The notes: generated by a model not told the origin, from the letters alone. A stretch of DNA of 64,000 nt from Cliona cf. orientalis (GCA_963930775.1 OZ005699.1:7523501-7587500), one strand, 5' to 3'. Counted from the stretch's first letter, positions 23,755 to 34,533 are shown. Program-made: numbers and translations.

Positions 23755-24840
23755 ACCATCAAGATTTCTCAGTGATCGTTCTGTAGCCCCTTCTGAATTA
23801 GCTTCAAATTAATTTTTGTGCATGAGCATCATGCATGCCTACAATAACATTATAGTACTCCAGTCTTCTCTTCTCTTATCTTCTTTCCTTTTTTTATTAT
23901 CATGGTATTGCCAAGTTGTCATGTAATCATAATATTTTAATTTATTGTTTGTGAATTTGGATTTTTATTATTGCAACATAATATTATTATTATGCTTTAA
24001 GCACTTGCTGTGACAATCATTAGATGAGGTCAAAACCAATTATGTAAGACTTATAATATAGTATGGAGCAGAACCTTATAATGCATATAATGGTAGCTAG
24101 TGAGCATCATCACGGTGTCTATTATTAGCACTCCATTGTGGTCAAAAGGCCAAGAGCGACGTGCATATGCACGTAGTATACATAATTATTATTAAAATTT
24201 AATATTACAGCTAACTATAGTGGATATCTATTGGGAGGAGGGGGGTTATAGTATAATATTATGGTACTGTCATATACAGGGTTTCATGATCATCCAGGGG
24301 GAAAGCTTCGGGTCTCTGATTACTGTGGTAGATTTACACAGGATGTGTGGTTGCATGCAATTAACTGTCATACACACCCCCTAATTAAATTTTGTAGTAC
24401 TTCCTGTTTTACCGGGTATTCAGTTTTGCATCATTGTATGTCCTTCTCCCTCTGTGACTGAGTACTAGCTAGGCTAGGTAGGCTCACCACTTGTGAGTGC
24501 AATAGTCAATTAAATAGCTAGCTAACTAGCAGCCTCTTTGTGGCAACGTAACGACACCACAATAATATAATAATTATTATTATATTACCTACATGGTTCA
24601 GATAGCTGCATGAAGCCATACAGGTGCTTGATTACCACATATTAAGGAAGTATGCAATTTTAGAGTAGTATAAATAGCTGAGCTACTGGTAAACTGCATC
24701 AGTACGTAGCAACAGTTACTCAGTGTAGTATCTACATCTTGCAAGTAGCTGCAGTCTATTAGATTCACGATCCAGCAACTGGAAACTCCTGGAGGCCAAG
24801 ATCTGTAATAGCTAATAACAAGCAACAAAATATTGAAAGT
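23755..24840. other. Intergenic between docking-protein gene and hydroxylase, with TATA box
   Basis: No gene is seen. The last part probably holds the hydroxylase promoter: TATAAATA at 24669-24676, about 165 bases before its ATG. An AATATAATAATTATTATTATATT palindrome, of the type common in this genome, lies near 24560-24584. Confidence 0.5.
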
Positions 24841-25626
24841 ATGACATCTGCATCAGATTCAGATCGCCTACTTCAACCGATTTGGAACTATATCCTACAT
24901 AACTGGGGTGATGTTGTGTCCTTGTGGTTTTTCCCTGCAGTTCTTGGTTGGGTTGTCTATGTAGGTGTTGGATTTTATTTCATGCTGAAAGATGTTGGCC
25001 CTTTCCGTTCGGAGGCAACCCGCCTTCATAAAGGTGATGACTGGCCTACATGGTACAGTGTCATAAAAATTGGTGGAATTCAAGCTGGAGTGTATGCGCT
25101 GATCAATTTGGCACTTTGGTTTTGCTTTCCTTTCCATCATACTATGCCAGAGCTAGCTCCAACAGTGTTGGAGTTGGTGCGCGATTTTTCCTTATCACTT
25201 CTAATTGGAGACTTTCTTGTCTATCTTGAACACATTACGCATCACAAAATCATCTTTCTATACAAACATGTACACCGTGTTCACCATCGCTTCAAAACTG
25301 ATCTGTTCTCCTGGTGCGCAGGGTGGGTTCATCCCTTTGAATTAACGATATTTGCATTTTGCATGATTGTGTATCCTTTGATACTATTTCCAGTACATCC
25401 TCTGACATTTTGGATTTATATGAGTGTTTTTGTTGCTCTTCTTCTCGAAGAACATTCTGGGCACGATGTATGGTGGTCACCAAATCGACTGATACCAGGA
25501 ATTTTTGGCGGTGCTGTACCCCACGATGTTCACCATATCAAAGTGAACACCAACTATGGGTTCATTTTCACCATCTGGGATCGAATCTTTGGTACATACT
25601 TGGCTCCAAGCTGTAAAGAAGCTTAA
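24841..25626 (+). CDS. Fatty acid / sterol hydroxylase family protein (261 aa, single exon)
   Basis: A membrane di-iron oxygenase of the sterol desaturase / fatty acid hydroxylase superfamily, expected in the ER. The histidine clusters are all present: HITHH (131-135), HRVHH (145-149), HSGHD (205-209) and HDVHH (228-232). Four hydrophobic stretches flank them (about 27-47, 76-97, 113-130 and 167-203), consistent with a hairpin-type membrane fold. Length fits cholesterol 25-hydroxylase-like and methylsterol-oxidase-like members. The lack of introns is shared with vertebrate CH25H, but many family members could match and the substrate cannot be told from sequence. The next upstream in-frame region contains no better start, and a TATA box lies 165 bases before the ATG. 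Confidence 0.92.
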   Translation: MTSASDSDRLLQPIWNYILHNWGDVVSLWFFPAVLGWVVYVGVGFYFMLKDVGPFRSEATRLHKGDDWPTWYSVIKIGGIQAGVYALINLALWFCFPFHHTMPELAPTVLELVRDFSLSLLIGDFLVYLEHITHHKIIFLYKHVHRVHHRFKTDLFSWCAGWVHPFELTIFAFCMIVYPLILFPVHPLTFWIYMSVFVALLLEEHSGHDVWWSPNRLIPGIFGGAVPHDVHHIKVNTNYGFIFTIWDRIFGTYLAPSCKEA

Positions 25627-26937
25627 ATTGAGTCTCATAACTTTGTGATAATTATTATTAATACAGTGTAGTTGTAACTGAACAGCTAAAAGTGTTAACT
25701 TAATTACCGGTATTACATTATCAAGAACAGATTTCTCGCCTTATAATAACAGATCTTAAGCTTATTAATTATTATGCTGTCATTTGCAGAATTGTAATTT
25801 AGGAATTTGCACAATAATTATATTATTGTTTTGATGAATTTTAAATGGATGATAGTGACAAAAAATTTCTTTCTCAAATTTTTCTTGTGTGCATGCACGA
25901 CATGACATGTATTCGGTTGGAAAAATTATGGTCTAGCATGCGTATTGCTGATTTCAAAACCACCAGGTACTGGTACGTATCTGGAATATACAGTTGGAAA
26001 TTATTGTAAATGGTCTATTTTCTCATAATATTCGGTCACAGTATTAATACTATACAGGTAGCTAAATTTTAGTTCACCTATATAATAATTATTAAAGCTG
26101 AAATTACATAACATGCAGAGATGGCAAGTATACCACATTATCTTACATAACCGAGAGCCTCATGCCAGCCAGCATGCATATTAGATTTTGTTATTAAACA
26201 ATATAGATAGATTAGCTACTCGGCTTTTATCCAAGCCACTATGTCATGCAGCTGATGAGGCCATGGCCATTGTGTGTACTCACTAAAATTAATTCCATTG
26301 CTTGTCCACAAGCTCACTATATATGATGATTTGGCCACTTTTTGAGTGTGCACGCTGTGACATGCATGCATGCTTATGCTTATGATTATTCATAGATAAT
26401 ACAATAATTATTATTATGAAATGCATTGTATTGTATGGCCCACCTGTGCTTTGCATCTGCGAATTCGAAGACCATAAAATTAATTTTAATGGCTGCTAGC
26501 TCTACAGTTTCCGTGAGCATGACTGTAACTGTATACAGATACCACAAAATTATGAGGTACTAGCTATATATGATTGGGGGATTCATTCAATCACCACCAC
26601 TTTGAAGTAGCCATATAGTCATAATAATAGCTGATTGGAGGAAAACTTCGGAATTTCAAGCAGCTTGGTGGTCACCCGCGAAACCTCCAAGGGGACGCAC
26701 CATGGCTACTATCTAGCTTCTTCAGTCCTTACTAGGCTTTAGGTCATAATATTAATTTTTGCCTTCAATGAAGCTTAGCATGCATAGATCATGTTCTATT
26801 ATTGTATGCATAATTATAGCTATGTATCACAGATTCACAACTAGCTATAGAGCTGTATACTCATTACAACTATCTAATACAAGATACTCAGTTTGTAACT
26901 ATGACTTTTTGGCACAAATCTTCATTTCTTTTAAAAT
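25627..26937. other. Intergenic, AT-rich, no gene seen
   Basis: This is 1.3 kb between the 3' ends of two convergent genes. It contains many AATAATTATTATT palindromes and TAGCTAGC-rich tracts typical of this genome. A slightly GC-richer patch at 26640-26710 is not recognised as an RNA. Confidence 0.5.
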
Positions 26938-28674
26938 TTAATAACTCTCTGTCTCGATCTTGATGTTCTTGTTGCCCTAAAGGTAATAGCTAATCATGAC
27001 AGCATGTATAATAACTAGCTATAGCTACTAGAAGTGCTAAAAGTGCACCACTAGCCACTCACAGTTTTAAGAGCTTCATTTTCATTCCTGAGCTCAGTGA
27101 TTAACTTTTCCAGTGAAGCAACTTTACTCTCCAGCTCCAAGTTGACCTTTGTCCCGGATACAGTTACTGTAACAGTGCCTGCTCCGGTGGGTGTCGTGCT
27201 TGTTGCCATCCTCAAAGTAGTGGTACCTACTTGCTCTCCTTTGGGATCCTGGTACAACAGCACCATCTGCAAACATGTTTGCACGATTACAACCAACCTT
27301 GACAATGTATACCATAACATGCATTGTCAACACTGTTTACTCGATACACATCTACAGATGTACATGAGAATTCTGCAGCCCTCCCCCCCCCCTTTGGTCA
27401 TGATAATCGTGCGCAGTCACTGCCCAGTAGACTAGCTACTCTAGCTACATACATGCTTCACCTTTTTACCTTAGGGATGAAGTTTAATGCCAAGAAGATG
27501 GTCGTCAGAGTAAGTATTCCAGCGACAAACACTCCAGTGCCGATATTAATATAGGCTCTCAGGGCAAAGGTCACTAGAGCAAGCGCGACAAGAACAATAC
27601 TTGAGATGTAGATGATGGTGGCGATAAACTTGGAATCGTTTAAGCCCTTGATCTTAACCCTCCTCGTCTGAAAAGCCAGAAGCATTCCCACTATCTGAAG
27701 GATGGCAAGATAGGTGAAGATGAAGATGCGCCAGAAGAAGTTAGGAGAAGACGCCTCGTAGCAAACCCAGATGAAGTTCTCTTCTTTGACACCTAAGGAC
27801 TGTGCGTATGTGTATATCAGTATTAAGTAGCTACGGTTGGAAACAATTATTGCATTTTTGTAACAGCTATGGCTAAATTAACAGTGTTTCAATTCGTACA
27901 GTTTCACCGCTGAGATTCTCCATGTCTCTCTCTAGTGTGATGCTGCCACTCAAGTATGGCACTGCTGTCTCCAACAAAAGCAGCAGTACAGCAATGCCAG
28001 TCACAACCAAAATAATCACCATTACATGATGATCCTTCAATAACTGTATAACCAAGGATAATAATAATATTAAGTGAATATCATTACGCTAATTATGCTA
28101 AAATTCCTAATTTTACACACTGTCTTCCTATCAGGCTTTGGATTATGAAATATCTGGTACACCCTCCACATCTTCGACAGCATAGTTCCAAAAGCAAGCG
28201 AGTATCCAATTGTAAAGAGCCAGTGTTCCAACTGCAAGTAACAAAAAGAATATGGTGGTACGTAATTTCAGGTGTCAATTGTACATTTATTTAGTATTAT
28301 TGATCCAAATTGCATTGATTAGCTTACTATGCAACGAGCTGCAATCACTGTCTCTGATGTTTCAGGCAATAGATAGAAGTATGTAGAAATGTACATCAGT
28401 ACTGTTCCAGCTATAGTGAAGTAGTTGAGATTTGGGCTCGTCAGTTTCACAATTCTAGATTTAAGTCGTGTAATAGCCAATAATATTAATAATATTATTA
28501 TCATCCTTGCCAACATTTATTTTACATACTTTCTGTCTTTGAAAATGAAGTTGAAAAGGAGACAGCAAACAGCAAAGATGATGCCAAGTGTTGCTAGAAT
28601 GTCAAAGAGTATCACTAGGCCAATGTGGAATGTATGAATTATCTTAACAGGAGTGCCGTCCGGAGGAATTCCAC
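26938..28674 (-). CDS. Metabotropic GABA-B-like receptor, 7TM and coiled-coil C-terminal half (7 exons, 5' incomplete)
   Basis: Class C G-protein-coupled receptor. Exons from high to low: 28530-28674, 28328-28454, 28121-28231, 27900-28043, 27470-27799, 27063-27266, 26938-26976. All are GT-AG with continuous phase. Family signatures are GTPV..IH before helix 1, LTSPNLNYFTIAG at helix 2, IGYSLAFGTMLSKMWRVYQ at helix 3, a PDRK loop, and GLNDSK before helix 6. All seven helices can be counted, ending FIPK. The cytoplasmic tail has a short coiled coil (LELESKVASLEKLITELRN), as in GABBR1/2, where it drives heterodimers. The first exon starts mid-codon, so earlier exons should exist. The ligand-binding Venus-flytrap domain is not found between 28675 and the gap at 28934 and may lie in or beyond the gap. 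The natural ligand in sponges is unknown. Confidence 0.88.
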
Positions 28675-28759
28675 CTATTGGAGTATTATTACCATAATAC
28701 AATTATTATCATTAATCAGAATCTGATAGTAATAACTGCTACTAAGAGACCGAGAGCCA

Positions 28760-28782
28760 TGGGGGGGGGGGGGGGGGGGGGG
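28760..28782. repeat. Long G run next to the assembly gap
   Basis: More than twenty consecutive G follow CCAT at 28757-28760. Such runs commonly break assemblies, and the N gap starts 150 bases downstream. Confidence 0.8.
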
Positions 28783-28933
28783 ACAGCGGTGGTGTGGGTG
28801 GTACTGTCACATGAATGATTGTCATTGGCATTGGCATCCTTAATTTTACCCGGCCATAACAATTATAATATTGTGGTAGTCACTGTGGCTTACTTGGGTA
28901 TATTACACTGTCATCGATTCCTTCTAGAAGTTT

Positions 28934-29133
28934 NNNNNNNNNNNNNNNNNNNNNNNNNNNNNNNNNNNNNNNNNNNNNNNNNNNNNNNNNNNNNNNNNNN
29001 NNNNNNNNNNNNNNNNNNNNNNNNNNNNNNNNNNNNNNNNNNNNNNNNNNNNNNNNNNNNNNNNNNNNNNNNNNNNNNNNNNNNNNNNNNNNNNNNNNNN
29101 NNNNNNNNNNNNNNNNNNNNNNNNNNNNNNNNN
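28934..29133. other. Assembly gap (200 N)
   Basis: Exactly 200 N. A round number of this kind usually means unknown size. It separates the GABA-B-like receptor from the transposon at 29209. Confidence 0.99.
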
Positions 29134-29208
29134 TATGGCGACGCCCTTCGAGCCTCGGCATGCAGGTTCAAGTTAATTTCGAGGAATCGGCGCCATACTC
29201 TTGATTTA

Positions 29209-30230
29209 GGCCACTCCAATGAGATTCATTGTTTCTCATCACCCGCCCGCCTACTTTTTTGAGCAGCACTTCTAAACTCATTACTCATTATTTGGTTACG
29301 ATTGAAGCCATTGAGCCACCTGAGCACTGTGAATTCTTACTGCGCATGCTCAAGAATACTGTTTTAGGTAATGGTCGTCAAAACGTAACGCTAGCGCTAC
29401 AAGTGCCAAGTATTGTCTGACTGTGGCCTTTTTGCAATAGCATTTGCGACAGCACTTTGCTTGGGAAAACAACCAGGGCAGCTAACTTTCCACCAGGATC
29501 AAATGCGGTCACATTTACTCCGTTGTCTTGAGAGCCAGGACATGACAATGTTCCCAGTGAAGAGGGAGAGACGAAGTGGATATAGACTTACAGTGAAAGG
29601 AGAACAGTCTTATCCAGTATTCTGCACCTGCAGATTACCAGTGCTTGAAAACGTAACGATGGTCCAGTGCACAAGCTGCAAAATGTGGTGCCATGCTGGC
29701 GCTTGTGTCTCTGTTGACAAGGAAGCTCTCACAAACCGGAAGGCCATCTGGACATGCCCAGAATGTCCTCTACCTACACAGTGAACAAATAGATTAGAAT
29801 GACGTGTCCTTCGCATTCATGGCAGTATTTATTAATATTATTGTTGTTACCTTTACACTCGCTGGTGGATGACTGATACACTGGTCGGCCAAAGTCCTGT
29901 AGAATCATCTTGATTGCTTGGCTGATTGTCAGGGAATCCGCTACAAACGCAACGCCAGCCAAAATTTCAATTTTGCCACCACTGTATAGCTACAGCTCTG
30001 CGCATGCCCTCTAAATCAGCGTCATACGTTTGGGGGCTGTCCCGTATATTAGTAGGCGGGACGGGACGGGATATCCCGGAAGTGTCCCGTCCCGTTCCGT
30101 GGAATAGTAACAACCGTCTGACGGTATGGTAAAGAATAATATGCTAAATTAATAATGATAATGACCGCCCGCCCGCATCCTCCAGGTGATACTGAGGTGA
30201 TGAGAAACAATGAACCTTATTGGAGTGGCC
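29209..30230. mobile_element. Harbinger-like DNA transposon, 1.02 kb, with 34-bp inverted ends
   Basis: The left end 29209-29242 and right end 30197-30230 are inverted repeats matching at 32 of 34 positions, starting GGCCACTCCAAT. TTA borders both sides (29206-29208 and 30231-30233), which fits the three-base TWA target duplication of PIF/Harbinger elements. No transposase is seen. Instead the element holds a Ulp1-PHD reading frame (29413-29784) and a short palindrome built on GGGACGGGACGGGATATCCC near 30059-30100. Confidence 0.65.
29395..29784 (+). pseudogene. Ulp1-type (C48) peptidase end fused to PHD finger, carried by the transposon
   Basis: The reading contains SDCGLFAIAFATALCLG, which resembles the active-site cysteine region of Ulp1/SENP (C48) peptidases. 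A PHD finger follows with the Cys/His series C-C, then C..C....H..C, then C..C in CTCRLP, CTSCKMWCHAGAC and WTCPECP. The frame has no ATG before the active-site motif and a stop (TAG at 29392-29394) just upstream, so only the 3' part is present. It may start at a splice acceptor near 29394. Genes of this Ulp1-PHD type are frequent in cnidarian and sponge genomes, often in repeats (recalled, not checked). Function of this piece is unlikely. Confidence 0.6.
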
Positions 30231-30418
30231 TTATAGGGTCAGAATCACACAATCGGTCAAACAATCGATTATGAATACATTTGCTTGTATCAATATAAAC
30301 TGCCACACCCCGTTTAGTTTGTCTCGCGAGCTCGAGCCAGCCCTTTTTACGCAAAGACTGGTTTGCAGACTACATTCAATTGGCTTGTCGTGCTAATGAG
30401 CTACTGGGGCTGGCTAAG

Positions 30419-32384
30419 ATGCACGGCTGTAATCGATCTAGAAATGGAACTGTCCAGGTTAGAGGTTACAGGAGAGCCAATGGTACATACGTGGCCAGTT
30501 ACACCAGATCTTTGCCACGAAAATCTAGCTCCACAACAACGCCCACAGCGAGTCGTGGCAAAAGCCGAGCTTCATCTTGTGGCAGTGCAGTTCAAACGAT
30601 TTCTCCAGCAGCAAGCTCAAGTGGAAAAACAGTTTACGTAAGAGGCTACACAAGATCGAATGGAACACATGTAGCTGGCTACTTCCGATCCCCTCCTTCC
30701 TCTAAATCTGGTTCAAGAAGCAGCCCAGCAGCAAGTACACACGTTGTCAATAGATGTTCACCTTCTAGTGCAGTTGCTGCCAGCTACAGCTCTCCAGCTA
30801 GTCCTCCACGTTGGCCTTCCCATACTAAAGGAGTCAATGTTACTGGCCACACAAGGTCCACAGCCAAGAGCACCCTAGTTCATGTATCAGAAAAACATGA
30901 AATGTTACCGCCAAGACTAACTGTTGTTAAATCAGCCCAGATTACGCCAGTTTCCCCTCCAACTCATTCATCTCCGCGGTTCAGTAGTGCAATAACGCGA
31001 GATACACAAGTATCTAAATGCACAAAATTTGAATCCACAACAAAGGTGAATAGCGGCACTACATGTACTGTCAAGGAGACTTCTGTACAGAGATCCACCA
31101 TATCTGCATCTGACACTACAAAGCCTACAGCTGTGTCAGATTCACCAACAGTAAAAATACTAGCTAAAGACACCTCAAAACAGAATCCTGACATAAAACC
31201 TTACAATGCAATGACCACTATATCCAGGAGACCCAGCGACACTGCAAAGCCTACAACTATAAAGGTATCAGATTCACCAGCAGTAAAAGCACCAGCTGAA
31301 GACACCTCAAAACTGAATCCAGTTTCAAGACGCTGCAATGCAGTGCCCACAGCCTTGGTAAACGTTGAAGCTAAGGTCAAACAGTTATCCCTTGCTAGAC
31401 CTAATTATAAGTCTGACAATAGTATCAAGTCTACTGATCCTGACTCCAAAAAAGTTCAAGCCAAATCAGATGTGTTTGCTGGTATCAAAACACAAAAAGA
31501 TTGCTGCCATACTCGTCCACGTACAGACAAAGAAGTAGCTCAAGGTAAGATTATAATTATATTAATTTTTGCTGATAGCTCTGTATGCATGTGGCTATTG
31601 TACCACTGTAAGAGTGGTTGTCTCGATTTCATGCCCCATAAGGACCTTTCTAGATCATTAACCATTTAATTGCCCTAGCATGAGGACATCTCATTACCTG
31701 AATATTCCAGATTCCTAATAATTAGGGGGATTGTCCAAAGTCCTTGTGCAAAAATTATGATGTTAATATTCAGTATTCCCCCCCCCCCCCCCAACAACAG
31801 GATCTATTTCTCTTCTTGCCAGTGATAGCGATGAATTTTCCAAAGTGGTTGAAAAGTTCAGGAAAGCATGGGCTCGGGAAAAGAGACCTCATCCAGAAGT
31901 CGATTCTGTCTTTAAAGTGACAAATAGCACGCTGGAAAAAAAGTGGACCACCTACAGAAGCAGACTCATAGAGAAGGATGTTAAAGAGCTGTACCATGGG
32001 ACCAAACTTTCATGCAAAATTACCACAACTCAGAAGCTCTGCAACATAGGAAATTGTGGGATTTGTGGCATTTCAAGCATTGGTCTTGACCATCAATACA
32101 TCAGAAACGGATTCCAAAGATTTGGAAACGGATTCTATCTCGCCCCTAACTCATCTAAGTGCAATGACTACACTCAAAGTTGTGATGGCCTTAAAGCCAT
32201 GTTCTTGTGTGACGTACTTCCAGGCAAAAGATACATTGTCCAAACTAATAGACAACACTTGGAAGGTCCTCCTACTGGATATGATAGTGTATATGGAAAT
32301 ATTGGTGAGGATCTTAATTTTGAAGAACAAGTTGTGTACAAATCCGAGGCAGTTTTATCACGATACATTATTGTCTATAGCTAG
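30419..32384 (+). CDS. PARP-type ADP-ribosyltransferase with GYTRSNGT repeats (569 aa, two exons)
   Basis: Exon 1 is 30419-31544 and exon 2 is 31801-32384, joined in phase 1 (CAAG|GTAAGA and CAACAACAG|GA). The intron contains a long C tract before the acceptor. Residues about 11-31 and 70-92 are two copies of the V.V.GYTRSNGT.V..Y.RS repeat, with a third decayed copy further on. The middle 300 residues are Ser/Thr/Pro-rich and disordered. The C-terminal 140 residues are a PARP catalytic domain: ELYHGT (catalytic His), GNGFYLAPNSSKCNDY (Tyr), PGKRY and EEQVVYKSEAVLSRYIIVY. Its second Glu aligns with the catalytic Glu of the NEYIVY motif of PARP1, so the H-Y-E triad of polymerising members is intact. 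A TATAAA lies at 30294-30299. It is likely an ADP-ribosylating enzyme recruited through the N-terminal repeats. Confidence 0.8.
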
Positions 32385-32628
32385 ATCTAGTGATTATTCT
32401 GGGAATCTAATAGCAATAATAAGTTATGTTCAACTAGCTATAGTAATACGTATAGCATGCTAGTTGTATGTGTATAGATCTTGTAAGAATGATCATTGGT
32501 AATGGTCGTCATCAGCCGCAGGAGCTATCGATGCGCATGCGCGTGTGAACTCACCGTCCCGCCTTGGGCATGCGCAGTTGCCACACGGTAATTTCCCGCG
32601 GACTCGATTACGCCACATCAATTGAGCC

Positions 32629-32634
32629 TATAAA
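32629..32634 (+). promoter_or_regulatory. TATA box of the kinase gene
   Basis: TATAAA lies 67 bases before the ATG of the kinase gene, in the 316-base gap after the PARP gene. The sequence around it is GC-richer than the surroundings and includes CGATGCGCATGCGCG near 32530. Confidence 0.5.
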
Positions 32635-32700
32635 GAGGGATTGCAGAGCAAAGGTCTTCATAACGTTCGTGACTCTCGGCTAAGAAGATAGCAGCTAGTG

Positions 32701-34533
32701 ATGCCAAGGACAGGCGGTCGTTCTGGAGGCGGCGGAGGAGGTGGTGGTCGTTCTGGAGGCGGCGGCGGAGGTCGTTCGAGTGGAGGTGGTGGTGGGTCGA
32801 AAGGAGGAGCAGGAGGAGTAGTGAACGTTAGTGGATATACGAGATCCAATGGTACGTATGTAGCTGGATACACAAGATCCTCCCCTGGCGGCGCCTCACG
32901 AAGTAGCTCCAGTTCAGCTGGTCGTAGTACCACCAGCTCTGTAGCAAGCCCAATGAGCACGAGCGGTACTGGATTAGTACACGTGAGCGGCTATACGAGG
33001 TCCGACGGGACAAAGGTCGCATCCTACATGAGAGCATCGCCAAAGTCCACCTCAAAACCTCCAAGTGCAGCGAGTGCAAGCTTTGATGTGACAGACACTG
33101 TGCAAGTTTCTGGCTACACGAGAGCTGATGGTAAATATGTTGCTGGATACACGAGGTCTAAGCCAGGGACCTGCTCTCAGAGTCAAAGTAGCACTATAGA
33201 AATGAAGAGCGATAGCGGTAGCAAACGCTCGGGTGAAAAACGTTATTACGTCGACAATGCATTCAACAGAAAGCACAACCGAGTTGGACAGGAGGTGGGT
33301 ACTTGCGTGATTTCAAAGAAGCCCACTGCAGCAACGAGCAATGGTCAAAAAGAAGTTACAACGACCAACGCAGCAGCCAAAAATGAAAAGAAACAACGTT
33401 TTTACGTTGATAATCCACGTAATCGGCGCCTAAGAAGAGTAGACAAGCCTATTCCATCACGAATAGAACTCAAAAAGAAGCTGATGGAAGAGAAGACTTT
33501 GGAGGAGCTCCGTATGCTGATTGAAAGTCTTCAGTTTGCACGTCCAGAGTATGATCCCGAATACGAGTATGCATTGGAGAACGCCGTGAATGACATGGAA
33601 CGTGAAGAAGTGGAAGAGAAATGGAGGGAGATGAACATAGACCCAGAGACCGACGTAACTGAACTGTCACAGGTTCAAATGCATGACAAGATCATTCCTT
33701 TGTCTGAGTTGCAGCTGGAGCAGAAGCCAATTGGACGTGGTGGATTTGGGGAAGTGTATGCAGCTATGTGGCACAATACTCCAGTTGCTTTCAAGAAGTT
33801 CCATCGCCAGCACATGTCCAAACGTAACAAAGAAAGTTTCAAAATGGAAATAATGGTTTTAGCCTCACTGAATCGTCCGAATATAGTCCGAATGTTTGGT
33901 GCTGTCATTGAAGCGGGAAATATTGGAATCGTGATGGAGTACATGCGTTGTAGTCTCTTCCACGCCATTTTCATCGATGACGAGACCGAATTTTCTGATG
34001 ATGATAAGAAATCTATAGTAAGTCAGATAGTGGATGCTGTGCACTATCTGCACACTCATGATCCGAAAATCGCTCACTGTGACATCAAGAGCGAAAACGT
34101 TCTCCTCGATAAGAACAACACCGCGAAACTGACCGATTTCGGACTCAGTACAATGAAAAATGACACCGAATCAACTCAATCAAACCAGGGAGCCGTGCCA
34201 CCCGGAAGAGGCACTCCTCGTTATTCAGCTCCTGAGATCCTCCGTGGGGAGCTACTCAAGACCGATCAACTCTTTCTTGCCGATATCTACTCCCTTTCCA
34301 TTGTTGTATTTGAAGTAGTTGTTGAAGAGGAACCGTTCCCCGGTTTGAGCGTGAGGCAATTGGAGAAGAATGTCGGACATGAGAACTTGCGCCCCACTCT
34401 GACTGCAGCTGTTACTCAGCCGGTCGAAAATCTCTTGAAACGATGCTGGAATGATAGTGCTTCCACTCGACCGACTGCCGATGAATTTCAACGCATTTGG
34501 AGTGGCATTATTGAACTATACAATGATTGTTGA
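32701..34533 (+). CDS. TKL-like protein kinase with Gly-rich head and GYTRSNGT repeats (610 aa, single exon)
   Basis: The start is the ATG at 32701, after a TATA box. Residues 5-38 are Gly/Arg/Ser-rich. Three repeats of V.VSGYTRS(N/D)GT.VA.Y.R. follow (about 40-59, 92-111 and 133-152), then two copies of a (Y/F)YVDN..NR motif (about 182 and 235). A charged helical segment precedes the kinase domain (about 335-605). Kinase motifs are GRGGFGEVY, VAFKKF (Lys), HCDIKSEN (HRD has become HCD but the catalytic Asp is kept), DFGLS, APE-type YSAPEI, D.YSLSIV and the C-lobe Arg in STRPT. All catalytic residues are present, so it should be active. Similarity to the tyrosine-kinase-like group is by memory. 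It shares the repeat with the PARP gene just upstream, on the same strand. Confidence 0.88.
   Translation: MPRTGGRSGGGGGGGGRSGGGGGGRSSGGGGGSKGGAGGVVNVSGYTRSNGTYVAGYTRSSPGGASRSSSSSAGRSTTSSVASPMSTSGTGLVHVSGYTRSDGTKVASYMRASPKSTSKPPSAASASFDVTDTVQVSGYTRADGKYVAGYTRSKPGTCSQSQSSTIEMKSDSGSKRSGEKRYYVDNAFNRKHNRVGQEVGTCVISKKPTAATSNGQKEVTTTNAAAKNEKKQRFYVDNPRNRRLRRVDKPIPSRIELKKKLMEEKTLEELRMLIESLQFARPEYDPEYEYALENAVNDMEREEVEEKWREMNIDPETDVTELSQVQMHDKIIPLSELQLEQKPIGRGGFGEVYAAMWHNTPVAFKKFHRQHMSKRNKESFKMEIMVLASLNRPNIVRMFGAVIEAGNIGIVMEYMRCSLFHAIFIDDETEFSDDDKKSIVSQIVDAVHYLHTHDPKIAHCDIKSENVLLDKNNTAKLTDFGLSTMKNDTESTQSNQGAVPPGRGTPRYSAPEILRGELLKTDQLFLADIYSLSIVVFEVVVEEEPFPGLSVRQLEKNVGHENLRPTLTAAVTQPVENLLKRCWNDSASTRPTADEFQRIWSGIIELYNDC

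Noticed and set aside
24261-24461. 66-codon open frame before the hydroxylase
   Set aside because: No domain, no conserved start context, and the composition matches intergenic sequence.
28819-29262. Open frames spanning the gap
   Set aside because: They are produced by reading through N and have no meaning.
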